Of a stretch of 8,724 nucleotides of DNA, positions 5,353-8,724 are shown one piece after another. Under the pieces are notes generated by a model, which was not told where the DNA came from, did not search any database, and saw nothing but the letters and a program-made list of their open reading frames with translations. The position numbers and the translations under genes were made by a program. Each line of letters begins with the position of its first letter. Position 1 is the first letter of the stretch. The DNA is from Selenomonadaceae bacterium UBA3796 (GTDB lineage Bacteria; Bacillota; Negativicutes; Selenomonadales; Selenomonadaceae): contig DFES01000089.1 in assembly GCA_002369175.1 (NCBI GenBank), forward strand, positions 1-8,724, in the 5' to 3' direction.

Positions 5353-5796
5353 ATGGCTAAGTATCTTTTCCCGGCGGTATTTACTCCAGCAGAAGAGGGG
5401 GGCTATCTTGTTAGCTTCCCGGACTTGTCGAATGTCTTCACGGATGGTGATAGTATGGAGGAAGCTGTAGAAAACGCAGCTGATGCGCTGAACCTTATGC
5501 TCTTTGATGAAGATCCTGAAAAAATCCCTGCACCTACACCTATCGAAAAGGTCAAAGCACCGGAGGGCGGCTTTGTCAACCTTATCCTTGCGGATACTGT
5601 GGCGTATCAGGAAATCTACGATCGTGAGAACAATCCTATCAGATATGCACGGAAAAAAGCGAACCTGAATATCAAGCAGCTGGCAGATCTCCTTGGCGCT
5701 CCCTATAGGACTGTCCAGGAATGGAATGCTGGCCGCAGGATGCCCCCGAAATGGGTAGAAAAGCTTGTGGTGGAGAAAATAGAATCTGTGTACTGA
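5353..5796 (+). CDS. hicB: HicB antitoxin with C-terminal DNA-binding domain
   Basis: This 147-residue antitoxin partners the preceding toxin. Residues 1-60 form the degenerate RNase H-like HicB domain (YLFPAVFTPAEEGGYLVSFP, then DLSNVFTDGDSMEEAVENAADALNLML), which binds and masks HicA. Residues about 95-145 (YARKKANLNIKQLADLLGAP, then YRTVQEWNAGRRMPP) are a helix-turn-helix of the XRE/Cro type, expected to repress the hicAB promoter. ATG5353 is preferred because GGAGG (5340-5344) lies 8 bases upstream; the in-frame TTG at 5338 overlaps that site. A GC hairpin separates it from hicA, and the repeated hairpin-T-tract at 5803 follows the stop by 6 bases as its terminator. It is larger than the minimal HicB (about 80 residues) because of the DNA-binding domain. 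The call is firm. Confidence 0.95.
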   Translation: MAKYLFPAVFTPAEEGGYLVSFPDLSNVFTDGDSMEEAVENAADALNLMLFDEDPEKIPAPTPIEKVKAPEGGFVNLILADTVAYQEIYDRENNPIRYARKKANLNIKQLADLLGAPYRTVQEWNAGRRMPPKWVEKLVVEKIESVY

Positions 5797-5802
5797 CATC
5801 AG

Positions 5803-5832
5803 GCCGTCCCTCCGGGGGCGGCTTATTTTTAG
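5803..5832 (+). terminator. Repeated GC hairpin, copy 2 (hicB terminator)
   Basis: GCCGTCCC (5803-5810) pairs with GGGGCGGC (5815-5822) around a 4-base loop, followed by TTATTTTTAG. It is correctly placed to terminate hicAB. The dinD stop codon (minus strand, 5831-5829) overlaps its T-tract. It belongs to the same repeat family as the copies at 5012, 6695 and 7627 but its T-tract differs. Confidence 0.85.
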
Positions 5833-6671
5833 TTCTCTGAGTACTTCAGTTTCTTTGCCTGTTCACGCTCAATCTGCTTGATGCTCTTTTCTGGGGTAGG
5901 GAGGTCTTCGGGCATGGTGCCGCCCAGTTCCTTGATGGTCTGGCGGACTTTGCGGCCTACGGCGTAGTGGGTTTGATTGGCCTTTTCTTTTCCTTGGATG
6001 TGATCCCTGCGGAGTTTGGCTTCTGTCTGGGTGGCACGGAAAAGGTTGGCAGCCAGTTCTTCATAGCCCATGTGGTCAAGGATATGCTGGCTTTTCTTGA
6101 GGCCCTTCTTAGCATGGATATCCTTTTGCTTCAGCCCACCATATAGCCCCATATAACCGTAGTCAGTGAAAATGGCATAATCAAGTCCTGTCTGGACTCC
6201 TGCTCCTTGTGCTGCAGCGTAGAGGCTTTTGTTGTGTTTCTTCATCTCCTGCCGGATGGCCAAGCGCTTCTGCTCATCGGTAAGGGATTCGTAGTTTTCT
6301 ATGAGTTCCTGCTGGCGGGTCTTGACGGCGAAATATGTCTGCGCTAGGGCGATGGCCTTTTTGCGAGGGTCGCCGTTCATGGCAATAAGGTAGCAGGCAT
6401 AGCGGGAGAGGTGGAAGTCATCGACTTCGCGCTCTGCGCCACTGCCAAGGGTGACCATTTTGCCGACGTTGGCAAAATGGTCTGAAACGTTGTTATCACT
6501 GGCTTCACAGGCTTTCTTCGCCTTGTCGATTGCCTCGGAAAAGCGCCGCCATTGCTTGTACTCAAGGACGGGCATAAGCTCCCTGGCCTCCCAGTATTCC
6601 TGCCCGTACTCATTTATATGCTTGATGCTCTCGAACAAGTTTTCGTTGATGGTTTCAAGTTCGTTGGTCAT
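5829..6671 (-). CDS. dinD: DinD-like DNA-damage-inducible protein
   Basis: This 280-residue protein is close to the length of E. coli DinD (about 274). DinD there belongs to the LexA regulon and counteracts RecA filaments; that function is known for the E. coli protein and only inferred here. An N-terminal Bro-N-like domain (about 25-115) carries YWEARELMPVLEYKQWRRF, then HFANVGKMVTLGSGAEREVDDFHLSRYACYLIAMNGDPRK in pieces at about 65-104, the hallmark of the DinD/Bro-N group. The remainder is charged and helical (KLRRDHIQGKEKANQTHYAVG). ATG6671 is preferred over GTG6680 because AGGAG (minus strand, 6684-6680) sits 8 bases upstream. No promoter is seen in the 52-bp gap behind the NYN gene, so it is probably cotranscribed from the promoter at 7612-7584. 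No LexA-type box was recognised in its leader. In an integrase-repressor interval it might act as an antirepressor or a defence or SOS-linked factor. Confidence 0.92.
   Translation of the reverse strand: MTNELETINENLFESIKHINEYGQEYWEARELMPVLEYKQWRRFSEAIDKAKKACEASDNNVSDHFANVGKMVTLGSGAEREVDDFHLSRYACYLIAMNGDPRKKAIALAQTYFAVKTRQQELIENYESLTDEQKRLAIRQEMKKHNKSLYAAAQGAGVQTGLDYAIFTDYGYMGLYGGLKQKDIHAKKGLKKSQHILDHMGYEELAANLFRATQTEAKLRRDHIQGKEKANQTHYAVGRKVRQTIKELGGTMPEDLPTPEKSIKQIEREQAKKLKYSEN
6455..6480. repeat. 26-bp near-perfect palindrome inside dinD
   Basis: Arms CCATTTTGCC (6455-6464) and GGCAAAATGG (6471-6480) are perfect inverted copies around GACGTT, which is itself nearly symmetrical, so 12 of 13 positions pair. 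On the coding strand it encodes the conserved HFANVGKMV segment. Each arm contains the TTTGCC core of the repeats around the integrase gene. Confidence 0.6.
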
Positions 6672-6694
6672 TGCTGTCACTCCTTTCTGTTATT

Positions 6695-6724
6695 GCCGCC
6701 CCTCCGGGGGCGGCTTTTTCATTT
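6695..6724 (+). terminator. Repeated GC hairpin, copy 3 (NYN-dinD gap)
   Basis: GCCGCCCC (6695-6702) pairs with GGGGCGGC (6707-6714) around TCCG, followed by TTTTTCATTT. The 30 bases are identical to the copy at 7627-7656. Both flanking genes run on the minus strand, so the T-tract faces against them; it cannot be their terminator and instead forms a GC hairpin in the NYN-dinD intergenic mRNA. The NYN stop codon (6726-6724) touches its edge. Confidence 0.75.
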
Positions 6725-7461
6725 TAGGCGATGTCTTTTTCGGTAGTCTGTGAGGCTGACGACCTTGCCTCCGCCTTTTCCTCGGCCTCCAGATCGGCGC
6801 GGCAGGCATGGGAATGTTTCCATGGGGTTTCGAGTCCATCTATGTGTTCAAATAGGTCATCCTTGATGTCTGCCCCCATGGGATCAAGAATGAAATCGAT
6901 GCCTTCGCGTCTGGCCAGTTTGGCTGCCGGAACAAAATCGCTATCTCCGGCTATCAGGATAATCTGGTTTACTTGCCTTTTGTACGCCAGGGAAGCAATG
7001 TCTATTCCAATCCGCATATCAACGCCTTTTTGTGTGGCGTGGAACTCGAAGTCGCGCTCTGTCAATGTATCAAGGGTTCGCTTGCCATTTAGCAAATCTT
7101 TGGTGACTGTCGGTTTAAGGTTGTAGTTAGGCTTGTCTGCCAGCACCCCCAAGCGAATGGCAAATTTCCTGCGGCGCTTCATTTCCTCCAGGAAGGCCAA
7201 AGTCCACGTATATGTATCAGACTTGTCCAGTTCTACATTTTGTTGTGTCAGTGGATGGTATACGCTACGCTTAGAGGGGGCACACTCATAGTAAAATATT
7301 CTGTATAACTGTCTTTCTTGTTGGCCATCCTTTTTCTTTATGTGTGCCATACAGTAGGCATTGAGTTCACTAGCACGTTCCTCGGCTGTTTTTACACCCC
7401 ATTGATGTTTGGCACGTTTACGATAAAAGCCACCGTCTACGAGAATGGCTGTCCTGATCAT
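6724..7461 (-). CDS. NYN-domain (PIN-like) putative ribonuclease
   Basis: This 245-residue protein belongs to the NYN/LabA/DUF88 family, a PIN-like fold of metal-dependent nucleases. Acidic residues that would hold Mg2+ are visible: Asp9 in AILVDGGFY, Asp148 and Asp154 in KGVDMRIGIDIASLA, and Asp173 and Asp175 in ILIAGDSDFVPAAKLARREG. All family motifs are present, so it looks catalytically intact. The C-terminal tail after about residue 215 is acidic and Ala/Ser-rich (DLEAEEKAEARSSASQ), probably disordered. ATG7461 has AGGAG (minus strand, 7473-7469) 7 bases upstream, and a perfect TTGACA promoter lies at 7612-7584 with a palindrome near the start point. It precedes dinD by 52 bp on the same strand. 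The substrate is unknown; proteins of this kind act on RNA in several systems and are common accessory genes in prophages. A defence or phage-exclusion role is inference. Confidence 0.9.
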   Translation of the reverse strand: MIRTAILVDGGFYRKRAKHQWGVKTAEERASELNAYCMAHIKKKDGQQERQLYRIFYYECAPSKRSVYHPLTQQNVELDKSDTYTWTLAFLEEMKRRRKFAIRLGVLADKPNYNLKPTVTKDLLNGKRTLDTLTERDFEFHATQKGVDMRIGIDIASLAYKRQVNQIILIAGDSDFVPAAKLARREGIDFILDPMGADIKDDLFEHIDGLETPWKHSHACRADLEAEEKAEARSSASQTTEKDIA

Positions 7462-7559
7462 GATGATTCTCCTTGTTGCAAATAAAAGAGGCCCAGGGGT
7501 TCCGCTGCTCTAGTATTGTAAGAGAGCGTAATGCCAAGGGCCTGTTTAGCTTATTACGT

Positions 7560-7578
7560 TACCTAATTGTAATAGGTA
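7560..7578. promoter_or_regulatory. Palindromic operator candidate at the NYN start point
   Basis: TACCTA (7560-7565) and TAGGTA (7573-7578) are perfect inverted arms 7 bp apart, lying about 6-24 bases downstream of the minus-strand -10 element, over the expected start site. It is nested inside a second, larger inverted repeat: GCCTGTTTAG (7540-7549) against CTAAAACAGGC (7591-7601), one base different in length. It does not match the operators of the XRE repressor at 8402-8470, so another regulator is implied. Confidence 0.5.
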
Positions 7579-7583
7579 CTAAA

Positions 7584-7612
7584 ATGATATCTAAAACAGG
7601 CTCCTTTGTCAA
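7584..7612 (-). promoter_or_regulatory. Sigma-A promoter of the NYN-dinD unit
   Basis: On the minus strand, a perfect TTGACA (7612-7607) and TATCAT (7589-7584) are separated by 17 bp. Transcription would start near 7577, leaving a leader of about 115 nt before the NYN start at 7461. Confidence 0.8.
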
Positions 7613-7626
7613 GAATTATATTTTCT

Positions 7627-7656
7627 GCCGCCCCTCCGGGGGCGGCTTTTTCATTT
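7627..7656 (+). terminator. Repeated GC hairpin, copy 4 (upstream of NYN)
   Basis: GCCGCCCC (7627-7634) pairs with GGGGCGGC (7639-7646) around TCCG, followed by TTTTTCATTT; it is identical over 30 bases to copy 3. It lies 15 bp upstream of the NYN -35 element, with its T-tract facing away from NYN, and has no + strand gene before it. Its last bases overlap the first 36-bp repeat. Confidence 0.75.
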
Positions 7657-7690
7657 GCCTGTAACTTGCCTAGCTTCACCTTCTTGATGC
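7655..7690. repeat. 36-bp direct repeat, copy A
   Basis: It begins TTGCCTGTAACTTGCCTAGC and is 35/36 identical to copy B (7722-7757), 67 bp away start to start. Each copy contains an internal pair of TTGCCT units 11 bp apart. Because 67 is not a multiple of three, the two copies fall in different frames, so the repeat is not part of one conserved coding region. Confidence 0.8.
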
Positions 7691-7721
7691 GAAACCCCTT
7701 GCCGCATAAGGGCTTGACAAC

Positions 7722-7757
7722 TTGCCTGTAACTTGCCTAGCTTCACCTTTTTGATGC
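7722..7757. repeat. 36-bp direct repeat, copy B
   Basis: It differs from copy A at one position (T at 7750 for C at 7683). It ends 2 bases before the repressor stop codon (minus strand, 7762-7760) and is bracketed by an 8-bp inverted repeat, GCTTGACA (7712-7719) and TGTCAAGC (7758-7765). The repressor mRNA could therefore loop the whole copy out at its 3' end. Confidence 0.8.
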
Positions 7758-7759
7758 TG

Positions 7760-8365
7760 TCAAGCTGTTCCCCTCCTACCGATAAGGGATGCCGTGTCGG
7801 AGCTTTCAGCAGAGGAGGCTGATGCCGCCCTTTTCTCTGCCTCGCGCTGGCGGTTCAGCTCCGCATGGAGGGCAGCGGTTTCGGCATCGAACGCCTCCTG
7901 CTCTATGGCGGCCTTGACCTTCTCATAGACGGCCATCTCCTCTGCGGTGAAGCCGGCGGAGGTGCGCCTTGCCTTCTCGGCGGCATCTTCGGCTTCTTGT
8001 TCTGCTTTGAGGTCTATGAGGAAGCGTTCCAGAATACCCCATTCCTTGTCTGTGAAATGGGACATGGCTGTCACGAAGCTCTGCTCGAATTTGCTTCCTT
8101 TCTCGAAGATGCCATCCAGCCATTCCCTCACCTGCTCGGCATTGCCGGATGGCTTTCGGAACATGGGTTCTATCCCTTCCCGCAGCCATTCCTCCCTGAC
8201 GCGGAAGGTACGGCAGATGAGAGAGATGACGGCAGGAGAAGGGGAAGTACTTCCCGTTTCGATTCTTGTAATGGTGTTTTGCTTTAAGTTCATACGTTCT
8301 GCAAATCCTTGTTGCGTAAGGTTTAATTCCTTACGCATTTTTTTTATGCGTTCTCCTATTGTCAT
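7760..8365 (-). CDS. XRE-family lysogeny repressor (CI-like)
   Basis: This 201-residue DNA-binding repressor carries an XRE/Cro-C1 helix-turn-helix domain at about residues 5-60 (IGERIKKMRKELNLTQQGFA, then ERMNLKQNTITRIETG), followed by the phage-repressor-like WLREGIEPMF. The C-terminal half (about 90-201) is highly charged and Ala/Glu-rich and probably helical or coiled coil (DLKAEQEAEDAAEKARR, AAIEQEAFDAETAALHAELN). It lacks the S24 peptidase Ser/Lys active site, so it should not self-cleave like lambda CI. ATG8365 is preferred over GTG8374 because AGGAG lies 8 bases upstream of the ATG and directly abuts the GTG. It is divergent from the 55-residue ORF, and three matching palindromes fill the shared control region, which points to autoregulation and control of the early promoter. 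Repression of the rightward genes is inferred. Confidence 0.92.
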   Translation of the reverse strand: MTIGERIKKMRKELNLTQQGFAERMNLKQNTITRIETGSTSPSPAVISLICRTFRVREEWLREGIEPMFRKPSGNAEQVREWLDGIFEKGSKFEQSFVTAMSHFTDKEWGILERFLIDLKAEQEAEDAAEKARRTSAGFTAEEMAVYEKVKAAIEQEAFDAETAALHAELNRQREAEKRAASASSAESSDTASLIGRRGTA

Positions 8366-8385
8366 TACGATCACTCCTTTTCTGT

Positions 8386-8414
8386 ATCATACCATAAAAA
8401 TATTGCAAATGCAA
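8386..8414 (-). promoter_or_regulatory. Repressor promoter (leftward)
   Basis: On the minus strand, TTGCAT (8414-8409) and TATGAT (8391-8386) are separated by 17 bp. The weak -35 lies inside the first operator (8402-8415), so repressor binding would directly block or modulate its own promoter. Confidence 0.65.
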
Positions 8415-8415
8415 T
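8402..8415. promoter_or_regulatory. Repressor operator O1
   Basis: ATTGCAAATGCAAT is a near-perfect palindrome (ATTGCA and TGCAAT arms, 2-bp centre) that overlaps the -35 of the leftward repressor promoter. Centre-to-centre spacing to O2 is 33 bp, three helical turns. Confidence 0.8.
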
Positions 8416-8425
8416 AAAATAAGTC

Positions 8426-8455
8426 TTGACATAAATAGCAAATGCAATATATAAT
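8426..8455 (+). promoter_or_regulatory. Early rightward promoter
   Basis: A perfect TTGACA (8426-8431) and a perfect TATAAT (8450-8455) are separated by 18 bp. The second operator fills the spacer and the third overlies the start point, so this strong promoter should be off when repressor is bound. Confidence 0.85.
8435..8448. promoter_or_regulatory. Repressor operator O2
   Basis: ATAGCAAATGCAAT differs from O1 at one base of the left arm. It lies entirely between the -35 and -10 of the rightward promoter and is 22 bp (two helical turns) from O3. Confidence 0.8.
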
Positions 8456-8456
8456 T

Positions 8457-8470
8457 ATTGCAGGTGCAAT
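8457..8470. promoter_or_regulatory. Repressor operator O3
   Basis: ATTGCAGGTGCAAT has both perfect arms of O1 with a different centre. It begins two bases after the rightward -10 and so covers the expected start point. Confidence 0.8.
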
Positions 8471-8487
8471 AGAAAGAAGGTGAGAAC

Positions 8488-8655
8488 ATGAAAAAGACCG
8501 ACAAGCAGGAGAAGAAGCCCGAGGCCGTCCTCCTATTGGAGGAGATGTGGCCGAAGCTCAATGATGTGAGAAGGCTGAAGGTGGAAAGCGTTGTGCAGGC
8601 TTTGGCTTATCTGGTACAGTCTGACGATGCGAAGACGAAGGACGCCACGGCATGA
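8488..8655 (+). CDS. Small early protein, 55 residues, divergent from repressor
   Basis: I do not recognise this protein. It reads MKKTDKQEKKPEAVLLLEEM with a very basic start, then WPKLNDVRRLKVESVVQALA and a polar tail, giving a predicted two-helix soluble protein without a helix-turn-helix that I can identify. The ribosome binding site is AGAAGGTGAG (8475-8484) 3 bases before ATG8488, with its core AAGG about 7 bases away. It is the first gene of the rightward early promoter controlled by the three operators, the position of cro, an excisionase or an antirepressor in temperate phages. It is too short and too unlike a Cro protein to name. Codon use resembles its neighbours. Confidence 0.75.
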   Translation: MKKTDKQEKKPEAVLLLEEMWPKLNDVRRLKVESVVQALAYLVQSDDAKTKDATA

Positions 8656-8683
8656 GAGGAGGGGGATTGACTTTCTACTTTCA

Positions 8684-8721
8684 GCATAGCACAAAAAAAT
8701 TTTTTATTCCTGTGCCGATGC
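8684..8721. other. A/T tract enclosed by an inverted repeat
   Basis: GCAT (8684-8687) and GCACA (8689-8693) on the left face TGTGC (8711-8715) and ATGC (8718-8721) on the right, around an A7T6 run (8693-8705). The T run lies before the right arm, so it is not a standard terminator for the preceding small gene. Phased A-tracts of this kind bend DNA; it may be a regulatory or protein-binding site for genes beyond the window. Confidence 0.35.
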
Positions 8722-8724
8722 ACA

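Larger units (their letters stand above)
7462..7759. other. Gene-free interval between NYN gene and repressor
   Basis: This 298-bp interval has no credible gene. From right to left it holds the two copies of a 36-bp repeat, hairpin-T-tract copy 4, the NYN promoter on the minus strand, a palindrome at the start point and a long leader. In that leader, AGGCCC (7489-7494) can pair with GGGCCT (7538-7543). A short + strand open frame across the hairpin has no ribosome binding site of note. Confidence 0.7.

Noticed and set aside
5185..5799. 204-codon open frame antisense to hicAB
   Set aside because: Both HicA and HicB are clearly recognisable on the + strand with proper ribosome binding sites; this is a shadow frame.
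6672..6726. LexA box controlling dinD
   Set aside because: No Gram-positive-type SOS box (CGAAC...GTTCG-like) is visible in the dinD leader or at the NYN promoter.
5012..7656. CRISPR array or integron attC array
   Set aside because: The four repeats are about 790-930 bp apart with genes between them, so it is not CRISPR; attC-type GTTRRRY core sites and an integron-integrase-specific domain are not seen, and the integrase is of ordinary phage type.
7473..7664. 63-codon + strand frame between NYN and repressor
   Set aside because: It starts with TTG inside the NYN ribosome binding site, has no binding site of its own and runs through hairpin copy 4.

Overview
The window joins a stretch of ordinary bacterial chromosome (about 1-3560) to the left part of an integrated mobile element (about 3560 to the right edge). 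The organism looks like a low- to mid-GC Gram-positive-lineage anaerobe: there are strong AGGAGG-type ribosome binding sites, near-consensus sigma-A promoters with 17-bp spacers, and an adjacent ahbA-ahbB pair for siroheme-dependent heme synthesis. The order engB - ahbA - ahbB - aminotransferase suggests the Negativicutes (Selenomonas relatives). This placement is inference from gene content only.

Chromosomal part. A 3' fragment of the ribosome-assembly GTPase gene engB is followed by the two siroheme decarboxylase subunits ahbA and ahbB and by a fold-type I PLP aminotransferase, all on the + strand and closely spaced, probably one operon. Two orphan + strand units follow, each with its own near-consensus promoter and its own intrinsic terminator: a small hypothetical ORF (about 2791/2821-3024) and a 108-residue hypothetical protein (3168-3494).

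Mobile element. From 3675 the genes are of prophage or integrative-element type: a tyrosine integrase (minus strand); a hicA-hicB toxin-antitoxin pair (plus); dinD (minus); a NYN-domain putative nuclease (minus); an XRE-family repressor (minus); and, divergent from the repressor, a 55-residue ORF in the position of an early lytic gene. The repressor and this ORF share a 110-bp control region with three ATTGCAnnTGCAAT-type operators, one inside each promoter and one just past the rightward -10. This is a classic lysogeny switch. The genes between integrase and repressor occupy the usual accessory (lysogenic-conversion) slot. The right end of the element is outside the window.

The most unusual structure is a GC-rich hairpin with a T-tract, present four times in the same orientation (about 5012, 5803, 6695 and 7627). 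The copies fall at the borders of the hicAB, dinD and NYN modules, as if each module were a cassette. Only the copy after hicB sits where a terminator is needed. Other structure that the genes do not explain includes a 36-bp direct repeat behind the repressor, TTTGCCAACA repeats at both ends of the integrase gene, and a large palindrome inside dinD. No tRNA, rRNA, CRISPR array or IS element was seen.
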